Source: Spirogloea muscicola (lineage: Eukaryota > Streptophyta > Zygnematophyceae > Spirogloeales > Spirogloeaceae). Taken from it: a stretch of DNA of 49,557 nt. The stretch is from NCBI GenBank assembly GCA_009602725.1, contig WELB01000019.1:551481-601037 (forward strand). The letters run 5' to 3'. The translations under genes were made by a program, and so were the position numbers. Below the pieces are notes generated by a model, which was not told the origin of the DNA, did not search any database, and worked only from the letters and a program-made list of their open reading frames with translations. This document shows positions 20,064-30,800 of the stretch, piece after piece. The stretch's first letter is position 1. Each line of letters begins with the position of its first letter.

Positions 20064-21447
20064 TCAAGCAGCCCACGCCCTAGCATCCAGGTCGTCTATG
20101 TCACCGCGGTGACGCCTGTGGTACAAGGGGCCATCCTCGGGTCCTGGCGCAGGCTCCGGGGGAGGTGCCGGAGGAAGCGCTGGCGGGAAGTCTGAGTTCC
20201 AGATGGCCCACGTGAATGCCCACCGCTTGCGACGGTCGTTGCTATCGTTGCACAACTTGCCATCACCAGTGCAGATGGGAAATTTCTGCCAATTTTGTAC
20301 CAGCTTGCCAGCGTCCAGCAATTTGTTGCTCTCACGACTGCATGCATTATGTTAGGCCAATCAGTGATGGGATAAGAGGTGCCTTCATTGTCTGAAAGAC
20401 AGCAAGTGACCCCAGAGACTGCAGTATAGTTGAAGGAACTGGAAGACAGCCACGGACTTTGGCATGTATGCTGCATTGTCAGCTTCTCATTGAGGAGGGA
20501 AGAGGGAGGACGTGCCCTGTGACATTGAAGCTGCTGACAGTGATGGCCGCGTACTTGTCATTGCTCCATTTGCGCACCTTGGCTAAAGTGATGTCCTCTA
20601 TGAGCACCTGACACTCGACGCAGTGCCGCAGCATGCAATGAGGCAACAATACATCCGAAATCCAAGAAGAGCTGCTGAGTGCAGATCGTGAACAACGATC
20701 TACTGACTGTTCAAGATCTTGAGCAAGCAGCCTCGAGATCGTCAGCGGGGAATGCAGGTACTCTAAGTCATGGACTCAGGGTCAGACAGTCGGAAGTTGC
20801 TGCCACCGCATGCGAGTAGCAAGACGTGGGTCTCACCGAGAGCGTCACGTTGTGCTTGTGGTGCAGGAGCTTCCCAAGCAGCGCAGCCTTCTCCTCGAAG
20901 GTCGTGAGAACGCGGGCGCGCGCCCCGGGCGGCAGCAGCAGCACCATCGGCGCGAAGATGGAGACAGCGCTGCCCCGTGCCACAGTCAAAAAGCGCAGGT
21001 AAGCTCTCTGTGGTGAGCCCCAGGCAGGTCCTCCATTGATCGAGGACGTAGCAAACGACATCAACCATGATTGCCGGAACATTGGCACTCATCGCCAGGC
21101 AGCTCACGGAGGCTCAATCAGGAGGGCGGCGGCGGCATTGGCGGCAGCGGCGGCGGCGGTGGCTGAGACGGGCATGCGGCGCGGCATGCGGACCTGTAGA
21201 GGTCGTGATCCTCCAGGGCCGCCTCGAAGCTCTCCCACCGCTCCTCAATCTCCCGCTTGATGTGACTCACTTTGGGGTCCGCCAGCACTGCGGCAGGGAA
21301 AGCAGCGCTCGCCTCGGCAATGCTGATGCTGTCGCTGCTGGGCAGCGGGTTTGGGCTTGGGGTTCAGGGGGTGCCGTCGAGGCGCTCACCTGGCAGCGCC
21401 TGCAGGGCCAGCGCGAGCACCAAGGCCAGCGCCGCGGCGGCGGCCAT
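20064..21447 (-). CDS. Unrecognised secretory-pathway protein
   Basis: Exons that join in phase are 21447-21390, 21287-21194 and 20969-20837, then one starting at 20607 (GTG CTC ATA). The last coding block runs to TGA at 20066-20064. The N-terminus MAAAAALALVLALALQALP is a signal peptide. Then come IKREIEERWESFEAALEDHD, a hydrophobic SIFAPMVLLLPPGARARVLT, FEEKAALLGKLLHHKHNVTL, and IEDITLAKVRKWSNDKYAAI. The C-terminal block holds WQKFPICTGDGKLCNDSND, RRKRWAFTWAIWNSDFPPA and a Pro-rich acidic end. NVTL and NVTG are possible N-glycosylation sites, and paired Cys in the last block fit a lumenal or extracellular site. I recognise no family. The joint between the 20607 exon and the last block (about 20340-20520) is unresolved. 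Confidence 0.6.
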
Positions 21448-21535
21448 GGCGGCAGCTGGAGCTCCGGGGGAGGGGGCGGTTTCGACCAATGAAAATGGTT
21501 GGTCTCTCTAAGCTGACCCATCACTCCGTTCGTCC

Positions 21536-22020
21536 CTGGGCCTGAACAATGTAATGGCTTGAATTGGCCTCGCTTTAAATTCATGCGCACCGCGCGCCTT
21601 CTCTCTCTCCCTGGGCTGGCCAATGACAGCGCTTCCAGATTGACTGGTGGCTGTGAGAGGCCAGCCCAAAAAGAACGGACAAGGTCGGGAGGGGCCGAAC
21701 GGCGCAAAAAAGCAATATTCTAATTGCTGAGACGGCAGCAAGGGGGCTCTTTTTCGGGCTGGTTGTTCCAGCCCCTATTCTCAATGGGCGAGCACTTTCT
21801 TCTCTGAGTAACCTCGAGCCAGTAAGTGCCTGTCAGAGTAACTAGGGCAAGTCAGAGTAAGCATCAGGCGGATAGACGTAGAATAATTGACAGCCATCGC
21901 CATCTACTGGAGTTTGTGTTTAGCTATGTAATTCTCTTTTCGGTATCTTTTCAGGTTCCCTAGATGTTGTCCATTCTTTTAGGGCTGGCCTCTGCCAGCC
22001 CCTCCTCTGTGGAAATATTC
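21536..22020 (+). mobile_element. LINE-F 3' UTR pieces and hairpin modules
   Basis: 21540-21605 matches the UTR of the tail at 140-200 (TGAACAATGTAATGGCTTGA, GCGCGCCTTCTCTC). An inverted module follows (GGTGGCTGTGAGAGGCCAGC at about 21648-21670). A forward module GGGCTGG-TTGTT-CCAGCCC with CTATTCTCAATGGGCGAGC lies at about 21755-21790, and a partial one at 21982-22005. No protein-coding part is present. Confidence 0.6.
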
Positions 22021-22330
22021 CGTGTATAACAAATGTAGGCCAAATGGCCAAATACAAAGGCAATCACATCTAAAGAAGTACATAACCTACAGCAGATTGA
22101 CCCGCTCAATAACCACGGGTCAAAATATAAAGGTCACTTATCGATGCATGAATACTAGATGCCAGAAACGGAGCCCTTCTGCACCAATTAGAGCTCGCCC
22201 AGCTTTCTGGTGCAAGGTACTAGCCTGAGCGCGCTGCAAACAGGCCGAAACTCGTCGCAAGAGCGACAGATATGCAGCTGGCAAGCCATCTCAGCCGGAG
22301 ATACATCTGCACGTCGAGTGTAGCCTAGAT
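22021..22330 (-). mobile_element. LINE-B 3' tail, inverted
   Basis: This is the reverse complement of the tails at 23036-23290 and 24958-25200. On the minus strand it runs from a block with CTTGCACCAGAAAGCTGGGCG through GTGACCTTTATATTTTGACC to AAATGTAGGCC read in reverse. Together with 23036-23290 it forms a large inverted pair that flanks a LINE-A tail. It is 5' truncated. Confidence 0.7.
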
Positions 22331-22649
22331 TGGCAATGTTTTGAAGGAGAGTGTGGAAACAAGGACCCAGACAGCTCTAGATGTCGATTGCCGCTGGCAG
22401 GAGCTGGTCGCATTGGGGGGAATCGGAGTAGGGCCGCAGTTTTCTTTGTTCTGCACCGCCCACTGCATGCCCAGCGATGTGTGTCGATGCTGGGCCCTTA
22501 TATGCCTCCGTAACAACAACGTCGACCAGGGTCCGTGGTCCTCTATGGGGCGCGACATGTTTACTGGAAGAGTCTTCCTCTAGCACTTTCTTCTTCTAGG
22601 CTGACGTCTCACAGAAGACTTTCTCTCTAGTCTCTTACAGCCAATGCCT

Positions 22650-22910
22650 TGAATAAGCCGCCGTACACACTTGAGCAAGCCGTGCTATGGCCGCCGCCTC
22701 TGAGTCTCGGCGGAGTGCCTCTCTCCCTGCAGCGAGCTACTCAGACCTGATGTTGCTCACTCGCGGGTACTGAGCTTCCCTCTGCAACGTCGTTTTTGTA
22801 GTGTAGTCCTTTTCCGGCTCCTCCTTCTTTGGCTTTGGACATTGTCCATTCTTTTTGGGCTGGCTTTGCCAGCCCATCTTCTTCATGGGCAAGCACTTTC
22901 TTCTTCTAAC
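22650..22910 (+). mobile_element. LINE-A 3' tail with hairpin module
   Basis: About 22680-22773 encodes, in the LINE-A frame, SRRSASLPAASYSDLMLLT then RGY-stop, nearly identical to the end of the large element at 39142-42324. The UTR has TTTGGACATTGTCCATTCTT followed by the hairpin GGGCTGG-CTTTG-CCAGCCC and CATGGGCAAGC. Upstream coding is lost. Confidence 0.8.
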
Positions 22911-22924
22911 TTAAGAGAGCACTT

Positions 22925-23005
22925 CTCTTCTCAAAGGGAGAAGGGCTCGCCCATTGAGGATAGGGTTGGGAGAAGCGAGCCCAAAAAGGTCTGGACAAAG
23001 TACGA
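22925..23005 (-). repeat. Inverted hairpin module
   Basis: GGGCTCGCCCATTGAGGATAG, GGTTGGGAGAAGCGAGCCC and AAAAAGGTCTGGACAAAG form the reverse complement of the LINE 3'-end module, here facing the forward module at 22848-22896. No coding tail is attached. Confidence 0.65.
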
Positions 23006-23035
23006 GAAGGGGCCAGCTGCATGTTTGTCGTTCTT

Positions 23036-23290
23036 GCGATGACGAGATTCAGCCTGTTTGCAGCGTGTTCAGGCTAATGCTTTGCACCAGAAAGCTGGGC
23101 GAGCTCTAGTTGGTGGCAGAAGGGCTTCGTATCTGACATCTAGTATCCAGGCATGATTAGTGACCTTTATGTTTTGACCCCTGGTTACTGAGCGGGTCAA
23201 TCTGCTGTAGGTTATGTAGGTCTATAGATGTGCTTGCCTTCGTATTTGGCCATTTGGCATTCGTTTGTTTCAACTACACGATATTCTTGG
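23036..23290 (+). mobile_element. LINE-B 3' tail
   Basis: The coding end is homologous to the LINE-A C-terminus: a block with FSVCSVFRLMLCTRKL in one frame, and GACCTTTATGTTTTGACCCC, which encodes the DLYVLTPGY-stop end. The UTR TCAATCTGCTGTAGGTTATG, GATGTGCTTGCCTTCGTATT and GGCCATTTGG is shared with 25085-25200 and 25690-25760, and in reverse with 22021-22140 and 39090-39141. Confidence 0.7.
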
Positions 23291-23460
23291 CCAGGGGAAG
23301 CACTAAGCAGCTCGCTGCACTAAGGAAAACAAGCACGAAGGCTCGCCCATTGAAATAAGGGGCTGGACAAAGCAAGCCCAAAACCGAATGAACAAAGGAC
23401 GAGAAGGGGCCAGGGGAAGCACTAAGAAAAAATCAGCACAAAGAGAAACTGAGTAGCTAC

Positions 23461-23540
23461 GAAGCACTCAGTAACCCCTGCTAAACAACCACAGGTTAGA
23501 GAAACGGGGTTCCTGGAAGCGGGTCCCCTGGCCGGCAGAG
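23461..23540 (-). mobile_element. LINE-E 3' tail, inverted
   Basis: The minus strand reads RFQEPRFSNLWLFSRGY-stop, a family-E form of the shared C-terminus. The UTR continues toward an inverted module at 23335-23420 (GCTCGCCCATTGAAATAAGG, GGCTGGACAAAGCAAGCCC). Its partner on the plus strand begins only about 20-50 bases to the right. Confidence 0.7.
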
Positions 23541-23559
23541 CACAAAGCACAAAGGTGCA

Positions 23560-23735
23560 ACGCCCTCGCTGCTGCCTCAGGCTCCGGCCAGGGGACCCAC
23601 TTCAACGAGCCTAGCCTCTCCAACCTGCGGCTGCTTAGCAGAGGTTACTGAGTGATTCTCCTGTAGCTCTTTGGATGTGTCCATTCTTTTTTGTGCTGGC
23701 TTCTGCCAGCCCCTCTCTTCTATGGGCGAGCTTTT
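23560..23735 (+). mobile_element. LINE-E 3' tail with hairpin module
   Basis: About 23610-23652 encodes EPSLSNLRLLSRGY-stop. Only about 35 bases after the stop comes TGTCCATTCTTTTTTGTGCT, and then the hairpin GCTGG-CTTCT-GCCAGCC with TCTATGGGCGAGC (to 23731). The same arrangement, inverted and nearly identical, is at 33388-33535. This makes the module the very end of family E. Confidence 0.8.
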
Positions 23736-23736
23736 C

Positions 23737-23980
23737 CTGCTCTCCCAGCACGCAGGTGCAGCGCGCGGGCCATAGACTTCTGCAGCGAGACGGCCAAGCG
23801 CACGCGGTACACCTGCGCTAGCGACCCAGCTGCATGGAAGTCCACCAGCTCCCCATGGAAGCGGCGGACGATGGCACAGCGTGAGAGCTGGTTGAGCAGC
23901 TCGAGCCACCGGGCGCCCAACGCCCCGTGCGTGTCGATGGCGAGCGGGAAGCATTCGTCTTCCCGCGGGTGATCTGCGTG
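23737..23980 (-). mobile_element. LINE RLE-domain C-terminal fragment
   Basis: The minus strand encodes GARWLELLNQLSRCAIVRRF, then AAGSLAQVYRVRLAVSLQKS and ARALHLRAGRAGK. It aligns with GSRWLDLLQRLARQAIDRRS and AAGSLAQVFRMRLAVSFQRS of the large LINE. The fragment is cut on both sides and abuts the module at 23690-23735. Confidence 0.75.
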
Positions 23981-23984
23981 TTTG

Positions 23985-24170
23985 AGCTCCTTTGTCAGAT
24001 TTGTTTGTGCTCACCCGTGGGTACTACTGTCATCTTAGGTACCTTAGATTAGGTCTCCGTATTATGTAGCATTGTTTAGTCTGCACTCGACTCTGCCTGA
24101 ACAATGTATTGGCTTGAATTGGCCTCCCTTTCAATTCATGCGCCCCGCGCGCCTTCTCTCTTGGCCCGAG
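23985..24170 (+). mobile_element. LINE-F 3' tail, near-identical copy
   Basis: LSDLFVLTRGY is followed by the same UTR as at 36-200, with one clear difference near the stop (CTACTG against CTAATG). In this copy the stop is displaced by that change. A further partial UTR copy (TTCATGCGCCCCGCGCGCC) lies at 24243-24272. Confidence 0.75.
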
Positions 24171-24449
24171 CGGCGCGGCTACCACATACCCAGCCTCGGT
24201 GGCACACTGGGCTGGGTCGTAGGTTCTGTCCTCTCCTCCATTTCATTTCATGCGCCCCGCGCGCCTTCTCTCTCTCTCGTCTTTGGTTTGTTTCAAATAC
24301 ACGAATCCTCTCTCTTCTCTCTGAGCTGTGCTCACCAGAAGCATCGTGCAGCGGCCTGACGACCTTGCGCGGACTACCCCTCCCTGCCACTAGTTAATGC
24401 GGCCGCGCTTGCTTTCCCTGCCCCAGGGTGCTGGAGGTGGTGACAACTT

Positions 24450-24945
24450 GTGACAACTGACTGCTTTGACTCCGCCAATCCCACCAGATCGGCGTCGTTT
24501 GCAGGGCACGCGGTCGGCCACGCGGCCCGGGGGAAGGAGCGAAAGTATACCGACCACCCGCTTGGCGATGCATTCGCGGCCCTGGCGATTCATGTGCACG
24601 GGGCCTTCGGCAGCCGCTGGCTGCATCTCCTCCAGCGGCTTGCCCGTCAGGCCATTGATCGGCGGCCGGGTCTGCCAGGAGCGCTGCCCAGCTGCAACGC
24701 CGCCGGTTCGCTTGCATGAGTCTTCCGCATGCGCCTGGGGGTATCGCTTCGACGTTCCCTTGCCCACGCCGGCCACGCGCGCAGGCCGTGCTATGGCCGC
24801 CGCCTTCTGGATCTCGGCGGAGTGCCTCGTTCCCTGCAGCCAGCTGTTCCGACCTGATGTTGCTCACTCGCGGGTACTGAGCTTCCCTTTGCATCGTCGT
24901 GTGTTTTCTGCCGTGGGATGTAGTGTAGTCTCATTTCGGCACCTC
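24450..24945 (+). mobile_element. LINE-A 3' fragment (RLE C-terminus and tail)
   Basis: The frame from 24450 reads SANPTRSASFAGHAVGHAAR, KERKYTDHPLGDAFAALAIH and GSRWLHLLQRLARQAIDRRP to about 24718, then continues in another frame to the end SYSDLMLLTRGY-like block ACCTGATGTTGCTCACTCGC at about 24855. It is very close to the large LINE-A. It joins a LINE-B tail at about 24950. Confidence 0.8.
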
Positions 24946-24957
24946 TTTCTTTGGCGA

Positions 24958-25275
24958 CGTCGAGTTTCGGCCTGTTTGCAGCGTGCTCAGGCTAGTGCCT
25001 TGCACCAGAAAGCTGGGCGAGCTCTAGTAGGTGGCAGAAGGGCTCCGTTCCTGGCATCTAGTATTCATGCATTGAGTAGTGACCTTTATGTTTTGACCCG
25101 TGGGCGGGTCAATCTGCTGTAGGTTATGTAGATTTTTAGATGTGCTTGCCTTTGTACCAGGCCATTTGGCCTACATTTCTTTCTAATACACGATCTTTTT
25201 TTGGCACTGGACATTGTCCGTTCTTTTTGGGCTGGCTTTGCCAGCCCCTCTTCTTTATGGGCGAGCAGTTTCTTT
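24958..25275 (+). mobile_element. LINE-B 3' tail with hairpin module
   Basis: This encodes VSACLQRAQASALHQKAGRA, LVGGRRAPFLASSIHALSSD and LYVLTRG, homologous to the LINE-A end (FQRSLAHAVHTRAGRALAAA). The UTR carries GGCCATTTGGCCTACATTTC and TTCTAATACACGATC, then GACATTGTCCGTTCTTTTTG and the hairpin GGGCTGG-CTTTG-CCAGCCC with TTTATGGGCGAGC (25218-25266). Confidence 0.8.
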
Positions 25276-25435
25276 CTGCTGGAGGCCTCCGCCACATTCG
25301 ACACCGGCGTCATGGGGAGCGCGGCGGCCCACATGCGACGGACGAAATCCAAAGAGCCAAAGAAGAAATTACTCGCTCGAAAACGATGCCGAAAACAAAA
25401 GCTACACAGCTAGACACGAGACAACGCAAAGGAAA

Positions 25436-25545
25436 GCTCAGTACCAACGAGTGAGCAGCAGCAAGTCCGAGTGACTCGCAGCCGGAAAAGAGGCACTCCG
25501 CCTAGATCCTGAGGCAGCAGCCATAGCGCGGCCTGCATGCGTGTA
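25436..25545 (-). mobile_element. LINE-A-like 3' tail, inverted
   Basis: The minus strand encodes HAGRAMAAASGSRRSASFPA and ASHSDLLLLTRWY-stop. It serves as an unoccupied reference for the tail at 32679-32830, which has extra sequence inside the same segment. Confidence 0.75.
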
Positions 25546-25684
25546 CACAAGAATTTGTTGGTGGTCAGACGTTCACTGCCATCGCCGTAAATTGGAGTGC
25601 TGTTTCTCCTCCGGGGTGCGTCCAAGAGCGGGCTCCTCGGGAGGGAAGGAAGACTCTTGAATAAGGAACAGCTCTGCCAATCTG

Positions 25685-25790
25685 GGTCAATTTCTGTATG
25701 TTATGTAGGTCTTAAGATGTGCTTGCCTTTGTATTTGGCCATTTGGCCCTCGTTTGTTTTAAAAACACGAAATTCCTCTGCCAACTTATG
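25685..25790 (+). mobile_element. LINE-B 3' UTR fragment
   Basis: GTATGTTATGTAGGTC, GATGTGCTTGCCTTTGTATT and GGCCATTTGGCCCTCGTTTG match the LINE-B UTR. No coding part and no complete module are attached. An inverted, degraded module follows at 25795-25855. Confidence 0.6.
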
Positions 25791-26329
25791 GCAATGGCTG
25801 TAAGAGAAGAAGTGGCTCTCCCAATGGGGGCAAGGGCTGTGAGAGGCCAGCCTGAACAAGGTCCGAAGGGCCGAAAGGCGCCAAAAGCACACAGCTATGC
25901 AAGATACTACAGCAAACGGGAGCAAAGCAAAAGCTGCCTCCTTATGTAAGAGGCACCTTTTGGGTCCAATGATAAGCAACGGCGGGCTTGTCAACATCAG
26001 GGTCCTGCCTACGGCTAATGTCACTAGAAGCTATCATTAGGCCTTCGAATTACTGTTGTGCAAGAGACACAGCTGCAAACAATGCTCTTTGAAGATGGCG
26101 GTGGTCGTGAAGGGCCAGCTCAGAACATGGACAAAGGCTCGAATTGAAGCCTTGGTATGAATGGAGAAGCCACTCAATGGTAAAAGTGGCTGCAATCGAT
26201 GGCAACCAGGACAGCCGCAAGTCTGAATGAGTAGCAGCAGCAATAACGTATTTCCCCAACTAGGGGGCGACTTGCAAAAGGCCCGGTCAACAAGCTTAGA
26301 AGAGGTCCAAGAGCCAGCGCCACAGACAA

Positions 26330-26450
26330 TCCACACATTGCTTGCACGAAATGTGGCGCCCAGCGACATTGACGTCATCACGCCAGGCGGTGGCCCGCCC
26401 ATCATCGCTGATGTGGTGACATTGGACCGACCTCGAGTGCAGCTTGCGCC
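26330..26450 (+). mobile_element. Degraded LINE endonuclease fragment
   Basis: A plus-strand frame reads APSDIDVITPGGGPPIIADV then VTLDRP, which aligns with RRADLVAILPSGGPRIITDV of the RLE domain of the large LINE. The surrounding sequence no longer shows recognisable LINE coding. The fragment is old compared with its neighbours. Confidence 0.5.
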
Positions 26451-27479
26451 ATGGCGCGACGGCCTCTGTTTACTGTCCTTCATTCTGGCCTGCCCTACCC
26501 CATCCACGGGGACGATATCAAATCGGAGTGCAGTGCCGGGGTAAGGACGGCTGGACAGATGCTTTAAGAGGCTAGGCACCTCATCCGGCGGACTGTGCAG
26601 ATAGGTACTCTTGCTTGAGCGTAAGAAGGTGCAAAATTGGAGTCGTGGCGCTAGACAGCCTGGAACTGGTGCAAGAAGCGGCAATGAAGGGCAAGTGTCG
26701 TGGTACACCCTTGGTGGCAGACCATTGGTGACAAGAACCGGGGTTGTGTGAAATACTCTTCTGAGGGCGGAGATGAATCCCTTGAGAACTGGAGTTGCGG
26801 CCAAAATGCCGTGAGCTTGGGGTGCAGGGGTACTGAGAGCCCGGGAGAAGAAAGACTCTTCCAGTAGAGGGCGACGGATGTGAATCGCCAGCCCAAACAT
26901 AGAGAGCCCGGAACGCTCTATACGGAGACTGTGATAAGTCGTGATGACATTTGTTGCTACAGTGAGCTTCGGCCACAATCTCCCAAGTTCTCTTGCTTGG
27001 CCGCGCTCTTGTGCTTCCTAATCCGCTCGTCCTTCTTACACGCCGCCTCCTCTTCGGACCTTTTCCATTACTTTTGAGCCGGCCATTAGCAGCCATCGAC
27101 CCTTTGAACAGTTTCTCTTCCCTTCAGAGGAAGCGCCATATTCATGACCGTGAGCAAGTTGGGAAAGAAGCTCATTCAAGAGGAGGCGTACTCCACGAAA
27201 GGCAAGCGCAGAAGTTGGACATAGGTGATCTCGGTACCGAAACTCACAAACCACAGGGTATCAAAGCTTAGGCTTTCAAGAAAGGCGATGGCTGTAAGAG
27301 GCCAGCCCCAGAGGAATGAACAAGAGTGTGACGAGTACGAGTGAGCGACCAGTGGAGCGGCTTTTTGTTGGGGCAGCACCATTCGGTAGCCCACGGGCAG
27401 CCCAGTCGGTAGCCAAGAGAGGGAGAGAAGGCTTCTTAGCGCTTCCTCTGGCTTCCTCTGGCCCCCTTCTCGTTCTTTG

Positions 27480-27540
27480 TTCATTCTTTTTTGGGCTGGC
27501 TTGTCCAGCCCCTATCCTCAATGGGCGAGCCCTTTCTTCG
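27480..27540 (+). repeat. Stand-alone hairpin module
   Basis: TTCATTCTTTTTTGGGCTGG, CTTGTCCAGCCCCTATCC and TCAATGGGCGAGC form a full module with no LINE coding tail next to it. The preceding TCTGGCCCCCTTCTCGTTCT also precedes the modules at 33100-33140. Confidence 0.7.
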
Positions 27541-27628
27541 AAGGCGCGCGGTGCGCATGGAAATAAAATGAGTATCTTACAAAAGTCCAGGTAACGGGGC
27601 AACGAGCTGGCTAAGGGGGACACTAATA

Positions 27629-27700
27629 TCATCGAGTGATCACATACAAATCTGACAAGCTAAGCTCGGGTGAAAGCCAAGTGGCATAAGATGTCAACGC
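27629..27700 (-). mobile_element. LINE 3' tail, inverted
   Basis: The minus strand ends WLSPELSLSDLYVITR-stop, the shared LINE C-terminus without the last Gly-Tyr. It lies about 190 bases upstream of the dihydropyrimidinase start, in its promoter region. Confidence 0.6.
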
Positions 27701-27890
27701 GGTCACGCCCACGTGGGAGACCAAGAGGACGTTTCTAAAGATCACGGCAGCTGGGCTCGTTGCAAGACAGGCAAGAGCCACTAACATTGACGTCGGTAAT
27801 TGAACGGCCGGCCGCCACGGCCCCAGGGCGCGGCAGTCCAATACCAGCAAGCTGGAAGAGCCCCCCCCCCCGAGCTTCACTAGCGCCGCC

Positions 27891-30800
27891 ATGGCGCCCC
27901 CCCTCCGCCTCCCCAGCGCCGGGCCGCCGCGGCGCGCGCTATCGCTGGCTGCCTGCCTCGCTGCCGCCGTGGCCCTACTCGCGAGCGCCGCGCAGGCCGA
28001 GCAGGTGATCCCCCTTCGGCGCCTCCTGCCCCGCACCGCGCTCTTGGCTCTTGCGCCAACTGTAGGCCTCGTGCACAGCGCGCCCGACGACTTGCGATAA
28101 TGATGGTGATATCGTCGCCGATGCCGAGTGGCTTCAGGGCTTCTGCAGCGGAGCGGGACCGGCCGTCCAGGAGGTGCTGGCCTCGCCCACGGCGGCGTCG
28201 CGGCTCCTCATCCGCGGCGGCACCGTGGTGAATGCGCATGGCCAGCTCGACGCCGACGTGTACGTCGAGGACGGGGTGATCTCCGCCGTCGGCCCGGGCA
28301 TCCAGGTGAGCTTTGCGCACCTCCTGAACACGTAAATCCGGCCGTCGTGGCGACGAGGCCATGGCAATGGGAGTGCTTGCTTCCGTAAGCACCGGTTGGA
28401 AAAGCTGCTAGAAGGCTTGGAATGGCTTCACTCTGCACCGGCTATCACGTCACCTACTGTTCTCAGTGGTGTCGCAGGTGCCGGAGGGCACGAGGCTAAT
28501 AGATGCAGCCGGCAAGTACGTGATGCCAGGTACATTCTCCTCCGCACATTCTCCATGCAGCCGTTGCCTCACACAGCCGGTCACCGGACAGTGTACAAGG
28601 CAGATGGGGCAGTGGAACTTCAGGGTCAGTGACTTTGGGATGCTGCAAATGGCCAACTTGACAAAACCCCTGTTAAGGCTGACTTTTTACTGGCCAAGAA
28701 GTCCTGCTGGAACGTGGCGAGCTTGTCTAATTTGGACCGAGGCGCTCGTGTCAGGCGGGATCGACCCCCACACGCACCTCGACATGCCATTCATGGGGAC
28801 GTCGACCTGCGACGACTTTTACAGCGGCCAGGCGGCTGCCTTGGCCGGCGGCACGACCATGCACATTGACTTTGCCATGCCGATTGATGGTGACGCCCTC
28901 AAGGGCTTTGAAGAGCACAGGAAGAAGGCCAAGAAAGCCATCATGGACTACGGCTTCCACATCGCCATCAACGGCTGGAGCGGCAAGATGAGCCTCGACA
29001 TGGAAGAGCTGGTCAGGCAAGGTGACCCTCCTTTATGATGTGATTGTGTGGAAAGGGTTGAAGAGACTGCAGTCACACCTACAACTAATTCTCTCAGTCA
29101 CCTGCTAAGGCTGGCCCATGATGCACCTTGTGCCCATTGCCACTACTTGGACGACAGGCGTAAACTCGTTCAAGTTCTTCATGGCGTACAAGGGCACCCT
29201 GCAAGTCACTGACGAGCAGCTGCTGGCCGGGTTTCAGAAGTGCAAGGACCTTGGCGCCATTCCTCAGGTGTTTAGCTCCATCTTTGGTCGGCCAGCAGCC
29301 AACCAGTGGCCATTGTTAGCTTGCAGTCGAGAATGTTTTTTCATGCTGCGGTTTTAAGTAGAGTTGAATCTTGTGTTGGGTTAACTCCGATTATATCAAT
29401 CTGCAGGTACATGCAGAAAATGGTGATGCAGTGGTCATGGGACAACAAAGAATGATTGAACTGGGCATCACTGGGCCCGAGGGACACGCTCTTTCTCGAC
29501 CCGCTGTGGTATTCACTGAGAGCATCATCAGACTCTGAGAAACCTTCAAGCCAGCTTACACTCGAGCGAGGACTCCTCTGCCACAGGATCCTGAGCCTGC
29601 CTGTTCTTGCTTAATTTCCTGGTCCATAATTGAGCGGCAGTTTGATACCATGACTTTTCCGCCCTGTTGAGTCTGCAGCTAGAGGGAGAAGCAACGGCTC
29701 GAGCCATTCGCCTGGCCAAGTTTGTGAATGTGCCCCTATATGTGGTCCACGTCATGAGCATTGATGCCTTGGAGGAGGTTGCTAAGGCACGTCTGGCAGG
29801 TGCATAAGTCAGACTTGCACCAATATGATGTTTTGTTAAGCTGACTGCATGTCTAGCCCTGCAAAAAGCTCAGCATCTGCGAGTGCAGATCACATGTGCT
29901 GAAAATACTCCGTACAATTAGAAGGCTTTGCGAAAAATTGAGCTACGAAACACTGCAGGACAACGCGTGATTGGCGAGCTCGTCATCTCTGGTCTTGTCC
30001 TTGACGAGTCGTACATCTGGAACACCGACTTCAAAAAAGCTGCTCAGTATGCTACCAGCAGAGCCCAGCCTGCATTGCTGTAGCAAACTGCTATGCCCCA
30101 ACTATGACTGTCGGCGCTGAGCAGGATAAATCTCTTTTTATGTTCCTTGGCTTCTTGAAACTAGGTATGTGATGAGTCCTCCTATACGTGGAGCTGAACA
30201 TGGCAAAGCACTTCGAGCGGCTTTGGCTGGTGGCATTCTTCAGGTCAGATTCTGGTTTTACTCTTCTGAAGCTCTTCACTGCATTTCCAGTTACCATGGC
30301 ACCTTATTCCCATGTCAGATATATTTCATAAGCACTTTGAAATGCGATACAAGATGAGTCTCTAACTCTTGGTTTTGTGCAGGTAGTGGGGACAGATCAC
30401 TGCCCTTTCAACTCCAGCCAGAAGGCCATGGGAAAAGACGATTTCCGCCTGATTCCCAATGGCGTAAATGGTATTGCTATCTAACACCATCTTTGCCTCT
30501 TTGCCACCGGACAGCTTGTGTAGCTTCTCCACCTTACACATCCCTGACCTATAAATCTGAAGTTCTTGATAATTAAGAATGTATTTGGTACCTCCAATTT
30601 TGGCCACGACCATAATGTGAGCTATCAGCCGTCCATTGGTGTGACCAGGAATTTCTGAGCGCATGATCATTACATGGGACGCTATGGTGGTAAGGGGAAG
30701 GCCTTGCATGTGAGGCATTGTTTCATGTGAAAACTATACAGTCTGTTGTACGTCACGATTACTTGATGTACCTCACCTTCACTCTGCATCGCCTCTCTCA

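Larger units (their letters stand above)
21448..27890. other. LINE-tail graveyard
   Basis: No host gene is supported in this 6.4-kb stretch. It is built from short 3' ends of RLE-type LINEs, their 3' UTRs and stand-alone hairpin modules in both orientations, itemised below. Between them are unassigned pieces, the largest being 25880-26330 and 26450-27280. A 313-codon frame at 26978-26037 on the minus strand has no recognisable content. Confidence 0.7.

Noticed and set aside
26037-26978. 313-codon minus-strand frame
   Set aside because: No recognisable motif, and the opposite strand carries a credible LINE endonuclease fragment (26330-26450).
27629-28036. Minus-strand frame over the dihydropyrimidinase start
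   Set aside because: Only its last residues (LSDLYVITR) are meaningful, as a LINE tail; the rest is antisense to the signal-peptide exon.
30362-30718. 118-codon minus-strand frame in a dihydropyrimidinase intron
   Set aside because: No recognisable protein; mentioned only as the interval where an exon is missing.
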